DNA of 64,000 nucleotides from the NCBI GenBank assembly GCA_026936325.1, contig JAPTHN010000001.1, positions 128,999,138 through 129,063,137 on the forward strand, given 5' to 3'. The notes below the pieces were generated by a model. It ran no database searches. It saw only the letters and a list, made by a program, of their open reading frames with translations, and had not been told where the DNA came from. A program made the translations under genes and the position numbers. Shown here piece after piece: positions 11,306 to 21,079 of the stretch. The stretch comes from Platynereis dumerilii (Eukaryota > Annelida > Polychaeta > Phyllodocida > Nereididae). Positions within the stretch are counted from its first letter, which is position 1; every line of letters starts with the position of its first letter.

Positions 11306-11900
11306 AAATGGCTACTCAGGTCTGTAGAAATAACTGTATCTTAGTACCATCAACCATGAGTTAGAACAACTGGTGAGGTGTAACAGCTTCCTACACATCC
11401 ATCATGTTCAGCTTCAGGTGCAGTGTCAGGAATCTACCTCTTGACATAATGGAGGGGAAAAGGGCAGGACAAACTACTCTAATACTTTCATTTGAATATT
11501 TTCTCTTATTTTGTTGTACATCTCCAGACTCCAGTAGTAATGTTGCATGCTAATGGATACCTTGCAAAACGACATTCTGGTTTTGAATAAAACACCCATC
11601 TACGTGTATAGGTACTTTCATAGAAAGATGGAGGACAGCTCTCTTTATTGTCACCATACTTTCAACCGACACCCCCTTTGATGATTCCAGTGGCACCTGC
11701 ATTATTTGACCCCCTGTTTTAAGACCAACTTATCTTATGTGACCAGTACTAACCACCTTCCTCCCACACAAAGTAGTATTTTTAGTGCCATTTTTCACCT
11801 GCGAGAGACTGCTTCATGACCGCAGAAGGAGCGGTCTTATAGCACAGGGACCACTCTAGACCCTTTATAATATTTTATATTGTGTATAGTAATAATATTA
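11306..11900. other. unannotated stretch
   Basis: I see no gene or repeat signal here. Confidence 0.5.
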
Positions 11901-12240
11901 TTACATTAGAGGGGGGAACAAAATTCAAAACCCTGGCGGGACCCCCTTAATTTTTTTTTTTTTATCATAAAAATGAACAAATGACCATTTAAACGTGTTT
12001 AAAATGGATTTTCAGCCTGCTACCAGCACTTTAGTCATGATCGTAGACGTCTGCGAATGATAACTCGCGGTATTCTATAACTTTGTTAATTTTTATTCTA
12101 GAGTGAAACCAATTGCATCCCAATCCTTGGAAAACATCTTTCAAATGAATACCAACATGAAGGTATTCGGATCAGTTCTGTCCTTGCAGCAAATAAAACA
12201 TATTGAAAAAAGTGAACAAATCTCGCTTGGGTCCTTTTCT
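11901..12240 (+). repeat. dispersed repeat, copy 1
   Basis: This begins near TTACATTAGAGGGGGGAACA and contains TTTTCAGCCTGCTACCAGCA and CTTTCAAATGAATACCAACA. The same landmarks occur in the same order on the opposite strand in 20298-20532 and 14780-14917, diverged and with indels. No protein is encoded. The family is not recognised. Confidence 0.7.
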
Positions 12241-13650
12241 GTGGCAAGCAATTTAAAATAACAAAAGGCATGAATACATCTTTTGTAGATCCTCACCACA
12301 CAATGACAAGGCAGACAACATCCAGTCTATTACAACTGATTCCTGATTTGAACCTGCATGGTAGGTCCTAACAGTGAGAAGAGAAACAACAATCGTAAGA
12401 CTATTCTACCCTTTCTAAAATAAATTCCCCAAGTTCATTCCAGCTTTTTGAAAGATGAACTTTTTCGTATTATCCGGGTTCTCGGAGATTATTTTGTTCT
12501 CATTATGGATGATTTAAATAATTTTGGAAGCCTTGTATAACTCTACATGATTGGTTTAAGACAATACAAAACATAAATGTAATCATATTGTCATTGTCAT
12601 TACAGTACTTTTTGCTTTCACAATTCCATTGGCAACCCGAAATCCTCAACGGGTTTTCAAGTCCTTCCATCCTTTGACTTAGGCCTCCTCATTAATCATT
12701 ATGTCAAATACATTTTCCACTTTGAAACACCAATTTACTCCTGTCCTATTGCAAACTGATTCCTATCGGAAACACCCTCTTGAAATTGAATGTGTCGTTA
12801 GTATTGAAACTTTTGAAAGGTTGCAAATTCTGCTGTTATCAGCACTACTCCATAAGTGATCATCTGGAAACTTGTGAACTATTTGCCTGAACCATGTTTC
12901 CAGGTTTCCCCTGAAACAAAGGTACAACATTTTACAAAATTATGTTTCTTTTGAAGCTTGGAGACTCAGTATCCCTTATTTCTGATACTGGACAAAATTA
13001 TCATGATCAACAGAACAAAAATGCTTCATACATGAGAGCTAAAATGTCAAAGAGGTGACATTTTCCGGAGGCATTAGAAAATCCTATTCTTAGCACCTAA
13101 ACACAATATTTTTATCTTCAAATATCCTGAAGAATTATGAGCAAATTATTTGATTTTGACCTGATCGAAGATGCACTAATGTTACTTGTGCAAAACTCAG
13201 GATGAGTTGGTATAAGTCGAAAGGGGCTGCAGTCTGTTGAAGTTATTTATGAAAGCAGTTTAAAATATGAAGTAAGTAATTCTAAAAAAAATCTGAAACT
13301 AGACCTTTTACTTATAGGGTATTAGGTATTGAAAAATAAAATATCAAGACAGCAGATACCAGAAATGGATGCATGTGTATGCCAGAGACATTTTGGTGTG
13401 CCTGTATCCCTATATGCTGTTTCACATTTCTTCACTCAGACACACACACACTGATAACAATAATATTTCTAAGTAACTGATCTTTTTCTTAAAAAGATAT
13501 ATGAACACTTCAAAATAACATTTCCAGAAAATGGAAAATCAAAACTTTGTTTCAAGCTTCTGTCATCCCGATCATGAATTGTTGACAAAATTTTTTATGA
13601 CAATTTCACATGACTAAAAACAATAATTGTTTTTACCTACTGTCTTACAT
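12241..13650. other. unannotated stretch
   Basis: AT-rich sequence without a recognisable gene or element. A short (CA)n run lies near 13440. Confidence 0.5.
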
Positions 13651-13658
13651 GTGTGGTA

Positions 13659-14696
13659 CAGTGCGCGCAAAAACCGTCGGACAATCGGCTTTTGCCGACT
13701 ATTTTTACGAATGTCCGACCTGTCTCATGTCCATGTCAGACAAAAAATCCGACAGTGACTGCTGTGGGCTCTGTTGGACAATCAGCAAGTCTTTCCATGG
13801 CAGTGTAGATGGCAATTTGGAGCCAAATTGCAGGAAATTAAATTGCAATTCTGCCAGTGTTCAGCGTCTTTTGACCCTCAATTGACCTAATTGCAATTTT
13901 GGACAAGGTACACTATTCCTGACCAAGTGTTAGAGCTAATTATAATCAACAACACTGTGGACCAAGTTCTTCACTCTTTAGGTCTCATGATGCCAGTTTG
14001 CTTCATGGATGCCACTTTAACATAATCTTTATCATAATAAGTCATCACTCCAAGTTAGATAGTGTTGTGATACTTCAAAATACACAACTGTTTTACCTGT
14101 AACTTTAAGAAGAGAGAGCAAACAAGAATCAGACAATTCAAAGCTGTTAAAATATAACACATGCCTAGCAAAAAAAATTAAGTTGGCATTAATTTATAAA
14201 TATAAGAAACTGGTGTGTATATGCAGCTGGAATTAATAGACAGTATTATCTGTTTTAAAGTGTTTTTTTTTTCGTGACAACTTAGAGAGCATGTAACATC
14301 TGAGCCATCATGGCATGTCCAGCAGATTTTTTTATTTTAACAATATATATAGCTGAAGCCTGCTTCCTCTTTGGGAAAGTTGTTTTATGGCATTTAAAAT
14401 ACATGAATCTCACATGTACAAATAAAATGGGAATGAATCATTCGGGAAGATTAATTTTGATCCACAATACAGGCCTTGTTTTGGGAAACTCTTATGAATC
14501 CAAACTCATGCGGCATTTTGCAATCTGCATGGACATTGAATTGTATCAAGGGGTCGCAAGTTCGACGGAGTACTTATATAATAACTGCCACAAGAAGAGA
14601 CATTTTTGTCTGACGAAAATGAAAATTGTCTGACCTGAACTCTCTCACCGTCAGACAAAATGTCTGACCAAAGTCAATTTGCTTTCGCGTGCACTG
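13659..14696. mobile_element. non-autonomous hAT-like DNA transposon, 1,038 bp
   Basis: The ends read CAGTGCGCGCAAAAAC and, inverted from the right, CAGTGCACGCGAAAGC: 16-bp terminal repeats with three mismatches. Both sides are flanked by the perfect 8-bp direct repeat GTGTGGTA (13651-13658 and 14697-14704), the target duplication length typical of hAT. Just inside each end are several copies of GTC(G/A)GACA in both orientations, including the near palindrome GTCAGACAAAATGTCTGAC at 14651-14669. Such subterminal motifs are typical transposase binding sites in hAT elements. Open frames of 91 and 107 codons inside show no transposase similarity, so it would depend on a partner. Confidence 0.88.
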
Positions 14697-14779
14697 GTGT
14701 GGTATAACTGGGTTGTTCTATATTTCCAGTTAAAACCAGCTATATAATCTTGGTATTTCTTTCAAGGCAATTAGGTTTT

Positions 14780-14917
14780 TGTGTCATGACCCCAGATTTA
14801 AAAAAAAATCAGAAAACGTAAAATTTAGCAATTAATATAACTTGACAAGTTCGACTTAGAATAATAGTAGCATAGCTTTGTTGGTATTCAAATGAAAGGT
14901 CTTTCTTCACTGAAAAA
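14780..14917 (-). repeat. dispersed repeat, copy 2, left piece (split by the Gypsy element)
   Basis: Inverted relative to copy 1 at 11901-12240. It shares the block with GAATACCAACA near the insertion point. The copy continues at 20298 after the inserted element. Confidence 0.65.
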
Positions 14918-15066
14918 TGTAATGGTTAGTTAATGTGAATAATGTCCAAGAAGAAATGACAGACCATTCAGTTCAGTCGACCATGCTTTATTCCAGTCCC
15001 GAATTATACCACAGATGGCGCCAATGTGCGCTTCTCGAATATCATACTAGGGGGCCAGATATTACA
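14918..15066 (-). repeat. LTR of the Gypsy element (3' LTR in element orientation)
   Basis: 149 bp, beginning TGTAATGG and ending ATTACA, so the LTR has short inverted ends. It matches the copy at 20149-20297 at all but one position. A purine tract abuts it on the element side. Confidence 0.96.
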
Positions 15067-15083
15067 TCCCTCCTTTCCTTTAG
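15067..15083 (-). other. polypurine tract of the Gypsy element
   Basis: On the element strand this reads CTAAAGGAAAGGAGGGA, directly adjoining the LTR. It is the expected primer for second-strand synthesis in this family. Confidence 0.85.
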
Positions 15084-15247
15084 ATTTAGAAATCATACAC
15101 GGATTTATATCAGTACATGGAACAGTGACAACTTAACGAATTTAAACGTTGAACAATAATTTGTCTTTAGAACTTTAAATCAGAACAAACTTTAAATCAG
15201 AACTTTACCATCATAAAGACTAAGTCTTGAAAATCCAGAGTAATCAC

Positions 15248-15477
15248 CACCCCGGAACTCAATTTAGTCCGAGCCCATGGGACATTAAATGGAGGCGGGT
15301 TGTATCCAGTGTTTTATTCTGGGGCAACTGAAAGACCCTGGGCATCCCTGAATTAATAGGGTATGTACCAGACTCACAGTCTTCTCATCTCATCATCATA
15401 CGGCGATCGCCTGCCTCGATATAGCCCACTGAGGTGCTGCAGAGGCGTAAAACACAAACAAACAAAAAAAAACAAAC
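15248..15477 (+). mobile_element. SINE-like insertion inside the Gypsy element, 230 bp
   Basis: The sequence ends in an A-rich tail of AAAC/AAAAC units (about 15449-15477). It is flanked by a perfect 16-bp direct repeat, AATCCAGAGTAATCAC, at 15232-15247 and 15478-15493. A long perfect duplication plus an A-rich tail is the signature of LINE-driven target-primed insertion. No protein is encoded. GGGTTGTATCC near 15300 loosely resembles a pol III B box, but I cannot identify the head with confidence. It lies in the non-coding part between pol and the LTR. Confidence 0.82.
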
Positions 15478-15895
15478 AATCCAGAGTAATCACTCAGACA
15501 TAAGTCTACCTCAGGTATGTTAACATAACGGCCTAACACTAGGTTAACTTTAAACGACGGTTAACTTTAAACATGAAGACATCACACATATGTCAAAGGT
15601 CATGTAACATGAGAACCTTAATTAACTAGTAAACTCTAGTAATATATAATTACATGAACATTTTACGGAACAAGACACATTTGTGAATTATTAATACCTG
15701 AATAATACTTCTGATTTAAGAAACAAATTACGTACTGATATATTATATCAAAGTTACACAAAATAAAATAAGTTTCATTACGGTCAAATTAAAACAGAGT
15801 TTATCTTACAACACTAATAATCTCTCAAATCAAATCAACAGAATTTATCAATCAAATTCAAAGTTCAGTTTGCACAATAATCATAGTCAATCAAT

Positions 15896-17860
15896 TCAGC
15901 ATTCTTCGATGTATCGCTTCGGGGGATTTGCGTTGCGTCTCGGAGCATCACGATCAAGGATTCGAGGAAGATTCACAACGGGATTCACAGGACCATTCAC
16001 AGGACCATTCACAGGGGCGTTCACAGGGGCATTCACAGGGGGATTGGGAATATTTGCGTCGGGAATTTGAGCATTGTGAATCGGGAGATCGTGGGTTGGA
16101 TTAACATGGGAGTCAAACCAATCATCTTCGTCAACAGGAAGTGGGTCATTACATTTCCTTCCTTTTTCACGGGACTTTGAGACATCGGGGATAAGCTTGA
16201 AGAAGCTGCGATTGCGAGTGATCGTGCGATCTGAGGGGAATTTTGCAGTAATCATCGATTTGTTGACGTCAGTAACAATCAGCGGTGTCGGGTTGTAAGC
16301 GGGGGTAAATTTGTTACTACGATTCTGACGTACGAGTACAGAATTGCCAACAACGATGGGCGGGGGAGAAGTCTTGGGATCGGCATGTTGTTTCATCTTC
16401 TGTTTGGCGTTTCGATCACGCTGACGGACAGATTCCAGAAGACTTTCGGCTTGATCAGATGAGGGGACATTGAGCGAATTGTTCTCGGGCAGTTTGGTTT
16501 TGGGGTCACGACCAAACATGAGTTTGTACGGGGAGACTTGGGTAGTGCTGTGCGGAGTACTGCGGTAGTTCATAAGGAACTGTGGGAGTTCAGATTTCCA
16601 ACTTTTGTTCTGTGCAATGTAGGCTCGGATTGCTTTAATGAGCAGCTTATTGAAGCTTTCAGCCTGAGCGTTTGCTTGAGGCCATAACGGGGTAATCTTG
16701 CGGTGACGGACATTGACAGACTTCAGAAATTCCTTCCATTCAGCACTTGTGAACGGTGGGCCATTATCAGATTTCACAAGAACACGATATCCAAATGGAG
16801 AAAAGATTTTCTCACACACTTCAATTGTAGACTTGGCGGCTGTAGATCGAACAATGTGTACAACAGGGTAACGTGAGAATTCATCAGTAACATCGAGAAG
16901 ATATTCTCCGGTCGGAAGGGGTCCACAAAAGTCAATACTTAAGTGTTGCCACGGGCCAGGCGGCAGGTCGGACATGTTGAGAGTTTCTTTCTGAGAGCTC
17001 ACAGTGTTGGACTGACACGGAATACACTGAGCAACTTTAGTTTCCACTAATTTATCCATATTCGGGAACCAAACTTTGCTGCGGAGAAGGGCTTTGGTTT
17101 TAGTAATGCCCTGGTGTCCTTCGTGGGCAAGTTCAGTCACTGCCTGTTGGAGGCTTGAAGGAACAACAATTCTGGAACCACGGAGCAAAACATTTGATTC
17201 ACAGTCAAAAGTTAGTTCATATTTGATGCGTTGAAAATTGGCAATGTTTTCTCTAACATTGTACCATTTGCCAGATTTCACACACTGAATAACACTTTGC
17301 AACACATTATCACACATTGTAGCTTCAGCGACTTCCTCGGTTGATAGGGCGTTCGGCATTGAAGTTGAGCGGATGAAGTTTACATAAGCATCGGCACGGT
17401 TTGAAGTCTTGGTAGTCGGTAGCGGATGGCGGGACATGTAGTCAGCGGGGTTGTTACATCCAGGTTCGTACTCTAGTGACATGTCATAGGCTTGAAGACG
17501 TAGAGCCCAACGGGATAGGCGCAGCGGTAGGTCGTTTTTCTTCCAGATTCCAAGGAGCGGTTTGTGATCTGTCACACATCTGAAGTGAATTCCTTGCAAA
17601 TAAATGTTAAAATGTTCACAAGCCCATACAATTGCCAGAGCTTCACGTTCGAGTTGGCTGTAGCGTTGTTCAACATCACTTAATGCACGGCTTGCAAAAG
17701 CGACTGGGCGTTTATCCTGTAAGAGGATTCCGGAGACACCAACGGGACTAGCGTCAACTACAACATCAATGAGCTTCTTTGGGTTAAAGTAGGCATTCTC
17801 GGCAGTTTCTGTGAGAGCATTTCTGATCATGTCGTATGAAGCTTGTTCTTTGCGACCAAA
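15896..17860 (-). CDS. pol: Gypsy pol: RNase H and integrase part
   Basis: The N-terminal part carries the RNase H domain (VVVDASPVGVSGILLQ, FASRALSDVEQRYSQLERE, TDHKPLLGIW). An H2C2 zinc-binding segment follows (HEGHQGITKTK and C-x2-C in CIPCQS). The integrase core comes next, with WQHLSIDFCGPLP, LVKSDNGPPF and PQANAQAESFNK, which joins the cDNA copy to the genome. The C-terminal tail ends in short proline-rich repeats of the type VNAPVNGP. Domain order is that of Ty3/Gypsy. This is a fossil coding region, part of the element at 14918-20297. Confidence 0.93.
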   Translation of the reverse strand, partial: FGRKEQASYDMIRNALTETAENAYFNPKKLIDVVVDASPVGVSGILLQDKRPVAFASRALSDVEQRYSQLEREALAIVWACEHFNIYLQGIHFRCVTDHKPLLGIWKKNDLPLRLSRWALRLQAYDMSLEYEPGCNNPADYMSRHPLPTTKTSNRADAYVNFIRSTSMPNALSTEEVAEATMCDNVLQSVIQCVKSGKWYNVRENIANFQRIKYELTFDCESNVLLRGSRIVVPSSLQQAVTELAHEGHQGITKTKALLRSKVWFPNMDKLVETKVAQCIPCQSNTVSSQKETLNMSDLPPGPWQHLSIDFCGPLPTGEYLLDVTDEFSRYPVVHIVRSTAAKSTIEVCEKIFSPFGYRVLVKSDNGPPFTSAEWKEFLKSVNVRHRKITPLWPQANAQAESFNKLLIKAIRAYIAQNKSWKSELPQFLMNYRSTPHSTTQVSPYKLMFGRDPKTKLPENNSLNVPSSDQAESLLESVRQRDRNAKQKMKQHADPKTSPPPIVVGNSVLVRQNRSNKFTPAYNPTPLIVTDVNKSMITAKFPSDRTITRNRSFFKLIPDVSKSREKGRKCNDPLPVDEDDWFDSHVNPTHDLPIHNAQIPDANIPNPPVNAPVNAPVNGPVNGPVNPVVNLPRILDRDAPRRNANPPKRYIEEC

Positions 17861-17867
17861 TTTCCAT

Positions 17868-18770
17868 TTAGCGGATTTCTGAGTAAGTGCACAGAGCGGA
17901 GCAGCAATTGTAGCAAATTGCGGAATGAAACGGGCTGTACTGAGCCATGCCTAAAAACGAGCGTACTTCAGAGGCACTTGACGGGGGAGCTGCTTCTCGG
18001 AGAGCTTGCACTTTGGCGGGAGTTGGAGAGATACCAGACTGTGAGAACACGAATCCAAAGAATTCGATCTTTGGCACATTGAGCATCATTTTGGAAGCGT
18101 TGATTGTGAGACCACATTTGTTGAGGCGAGTAAGCACTTTCTGTAGAGCTTTGTCATGCTCTTCTTGCGTCTTTCCATAGAAGAGAATGTCATCACTAAC
18201 ATTACGAGTTCCAGGAATGTCAGCGATCAAAGACTGAATTGTGTGCTGAAATATTTCAGCGGCTGCGTTCACACCAAAGTTCAGTCTCTTGTAACGGAAC
18301 AGTCCTACGTGCGTCGAAAATGTGGTGATGTAGCGGCTTGACGGGTGAAGTTCAAGTTGATGATATCCTGCGGTAAGATCCAATTTAGAGAACACACAAG
18401 AGCCATTAAGATCATGAATAATCTCTTCAACTGTCGGAGTAACGTGACGGGTACGTTGGATGGCTGCGTTGGCGTTTCTCATGTCGACACACAGACGAAT
18501 CTTATCTGGGTCATTCGGTTTCGGAGGCGTGACAATGCGGGAAATCCATTCGGTCGGACCATGGACAGGTTCAATAATGTCAGCCTTGAGTAATTTGTTG
18601 ATCTCGTCTTCAACCTTACTTCTCAAGTGGAATGGTACTCTGTTGTGTTTGTTTGCAACGGGAGTTACGGAGCGATCAATGTGAAGTTTTACGGTATGTC
18701 CTTTAAACTTTCCAATTCCATCGGTAATTCCAGGAAATTGTTTGAGAACTTCAGGCACTTAGGTATCAGT
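17868..18770 (-). CDS. pol: Gypsy pol: reverse transcriptase part
   Basis: This contains the Ty3/Gypsy reverse transcriptase landmarks: VPFHLRSKVEDEINKLLKAD, WISRIVTPPKPND, RLCVDMRNANAAI, the FSKLDLTAGYHQLELH block, YKRLNFGVNAAAEIFQ, a DD-containing active-site block followed by ILFYGKTQEEHD, and FFGFVFSQSGISPTPAK. It makes the cDNA from element RNA in a particle. It lies between the protease and RNase H parts, as expected. Fossil coding region. Confidence 0.93.
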
Positions 18771-19166
18771 GACGGGAACTGCATTAACAACAGAAGTTGA
18801 CGGGCCAATTCGGAGCAAGTCAAGTTCGACAGCTGTTTTTCTGCCAAGAAGAGGAACGTCATTTCCTTCGACAACAAGAAATTCTGTGATAACTGTATTG
18901 TCTCTGCAACTCACTGGTAACATAGCATAGCGAAGCACTTTGATCGGAGCGGACTGGTACGGACGGATTGTGCGGTTGCATTCTTGAAATTGAATCTTAC
19001 TAGCGAGATTCTCAGCGACATCAGAGTTAATGATGTTACAAGATGCACCACTGTCAATAAGCACTTTCACTTGTAATCCAGCAATTTTAACTTCTTGTGT
19101 AGGCAGTTTGTTACTACATGCAAATGCAAAGTCATCATCACTGTCAGAGTCAACATTGTTGTTCAC
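18759..19166 (-). CDS. pol: Gypsy protease part
   Basis: An aspartic protease domain is recognised from VKVLIDSGASCNIIN, in which DSGAS is the active-site loop, with a later VPLLGRKTAVELDLLRIG block. In this family the enzyme cuts the Gag-Pol precursor inside the particle. It sits directly downstream of the gag zinc knuckles in element orientation. Fossil coding region. Confidence 0.88.
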   Translation of the reverse strand: MNNNVDSDSDDDFAFACSNKLPTQEVKIAGLQVKVLIDSGASCNIINSDVAENLASKIQFQECNRTIRPYQSAPIKVLRYAMLPVSCRDNTVITEFLVVEGNDVPLLGRKTAVELDLLRIGPSTSVVNAVPVTDT

Positions 19167-19199
19167 ACATCGAACAGATTCTTGTGGTTTCTTGCGATT

Positions 19200-20115
19200 C
19201 TTGGACTGCGGTTTCGGAGCTTGAGATTAAGATCTGCAGACGGAAGCAAAATGTCCTTTTTGGTGACAACGGTAACACACAATGTTCCTTGAGCATCTGC
19301 AGTCTTCGGTTGCATGGTTGCGCATTCCACACTTTGTACACTGTTGACTGTCATCGGACGGAGTTTGACGGAAATTTCGGTGTGACTGACTGGACGGTGG
19401 ATACTGACGGGACGGTTGATTCTGACGGGACGGTTGATTTTGACGGTACGGTTGATTCTGATGGGACGACTGATTCTGACGGGACGGTTGATTCTGACGG
19501 TACGGTTGCTTGTCATTCTTGTAGGCCTTGGCTTTGTTACGGATGAACATGGCATTTACGACATCAGGGGCAGGGGCTTCAAATACAGCGGCTTGGGTTT
19601 CACTAATTTCCTGTGACTGGGCTAGTTCAAGAGCCTTGGGTAATTTCAAGTCTTTCTCAGCAAGTAACTTTTTACGCAAAGTTTTTGGATCGGCACTTCT
19701 CAATGATTTGGTCTCTTAGAAAGTCAGAAAGATTATTACCAAATTCACATCTGGTAGACAGGTCACGTAGACGGGTCACGAATTGGGCCACGGATTCATC
19801 AGGCTGCTGGCATGCTTGTCTGAAAATGTGTCTGTTAAAGGCAACATTTTGGATCGGTTGGAAGTAGGCTTCTAGCTTTGTCTTGGCTGTATTGTAGTCA
19901 TCTCCGGTCTCGGTGAGTGTAGCAAAAATTTGCCTGACATCCTTGCCAGCACAGTGCAGTAGTATGGCACGTTTTTGAGCTGCTTCTGTGACACCACTTG
20001 CAGTCATGAAAATGTCTAGACTTGTGATCCCAATCTGCCATCTCTGAAAAACGTTATTTGGATCGCCATGGGGATCGAAATTTTCCGGTGGAATTAATCC
20101 TAGGTGTACTGCCAT
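19200..20115 (-). CDS. gag: Gypsy gag with two CCHC zinc knuckles
   Basis: The frame starts MAVHLGLIPPENFDP 33 bp inside the LTR. It continues with a capsid-like helical region (VFQRWQIGI, LLHCAGKDVRQIF, VAQFVTRLRDLSTRCEFG). Toward its end lie a QNQP(S/Y)R repeat of about six units and two CCHC knuckles (CTKCGMRNHATEDC and CYRCHQKGHFASVC) that bind RNA. The DNA of the QNQP repeat is a short tandem array near 19384-19510. Fossil coding region, part of the element at 14918-20297. Confidence 0.9.
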
Positions 20116-20134
20116 TGTTTCTCAATCAATTTTA

Positions 20135-20147
20135 ATCCTCGTCGCCA
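20135..20147 (-). other. primer binding site, tRNA-Ser type
   Basis: One base inside the LTR the element strand reads TGGCGACGAGGAT. From memory this is complementary to the 3' end, including CCA, of animal tRNA-Ser(GCT). Members of the mag clade are known to use tRNA-Ser, which supports the family call. Confidence 0.75.
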
Positions 20148-20148
20148 A

Positions 20149-20297
20149 TGTAATGGTTAGTTAATGTGAATAATGTCCAAGAAGAAATGACAGACCATTC
20201 AGTTCAGTCGACCATGCTTTATTCCAGTCCCGAATTATACCACAGATGGCGCCAATGTGCGCTTCTCGAATATCACACTAGGGGGCCAGATATTACA
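20149..20297 (-). repeat. LTR of the Gypsy element (5' LTR in element orientation)
   Basis: 149 bp with TG..CA ends and one difference from the copy at 14918-15066. The host sequence resumes at AAAAACATGG. Confidence 0.96.
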
Positions 20298-20532
20298 AAA
20301 AACATGGTGTAATTATTTTTTGGCTAACTGTAAAATTGACAGAGATACCGAGAACCGCGAATTTGCGCTAATGCTAAAAACGGCCATACACAAAAATGCT
20401 GGTAGCAGGCTGAAAAATCAACTGCTGGAAAAATCCATTTGGGAATAGTGTTTTCATACAATTTCTCAAAACTTAGGGGGGTCACATGAGGGTTTTGAAA
20501 GAAAAAGTGATTTTGTTCCCCCCTCTATTACA
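20298..20532 (-). repeat. dispersed repeat, copy 2, right piece
   Basis: This carries TGCTGGTAGCAGGCTGAAAA and ends at TTCCCCCCTCTATTACAT, which are the reverse complements of landmarks in copy 1 (11901-12240). Together with 14780-14917 it forms the repeat that the Gypsy element interrupted. Confidence 0.7.
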
Positions 20533-21079
20533 TATGAAATAACGAGCTGTTCAACTACATGTTTTTTGGTAGAGTTCCATCAGGTGTCCCGACCCTAACG
20601 CCTGAAACTGAAGTTTCAGTGCCATTTCAGCATACATCTTCAAGAATAACGGCTGTATCTATCAGAAATTTGAACTGTAAACCAAGCTCTGTATGAAGAG
20701 CAATATATGACCATCTTTATCAGTTTAGAAACGTGTAGATCTTTATTTAGAAAATGTTTAATTCTATCTTGTTTTAAAACTGGACGAATATTTGTGAAAA
20801 ATGGCAGTCTTGAAAATTTGGAACAATTTAGACAGTTCTGTGTCTCACCAAAGTATGTATGCGTGTCATGCATGGCCCAACAGAATCATAAATTGATTAG
20901 ATATGACTTATAAAATGCTCATGACACAACTTAGTCATACCAGATTTTAATGTGATGTTATTGCTTCTTTCACTGAAAAAAATCACAATATCTTTGTTGG
21001 AAATGGTTACTTAACCCTGATTTTTTGTTTACTTATTGCCACAAAGATATACTTTAAATTGCACCAAGATTCCATGTAA
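20533..21079. other. unannotated stretch
   Basis: No gene is seen. It contains one TGTCCCGACCCTAACGCC phrase (near 20587) followed by the palindrome CTGAAACTGAAGTTTCAG at 20602-20619. Confidence 0.45.

Larger units (their letters stand above)
14918..20297 (-). mobile_element. young Ty3/Gypsy LTR retrotransposon (mag-like), with nested SINE
   Basis: This is a fossil but recent element of 5,380 bp, read right to left. It has two 149-bp LTRs with TG..CA ends, a tRNA-Ser-type primer site, gag, and pol in the order protease, reverse transcriptase, RNase H, integrase, then a purine tract. The LTRs differ at one of 149 positions, which points to a recent insertion. The flanking 5-bp repeat AAAAA is compatible with a target duplication, but the context is A-rich. 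All parts are present; the coding region is interrupted by roughly three frame breaks, so it looks inactive. It split an older dispersed repeat and later received a SINE-like insertion of 230 bp. Confidence 0.95.

Noticed and set aside
19384-19510. Tandem 18-bp repeat as an independent minisatellite
   Set aside because: It is the DNA of the QNQP repeat within gag of the Gypsy element.
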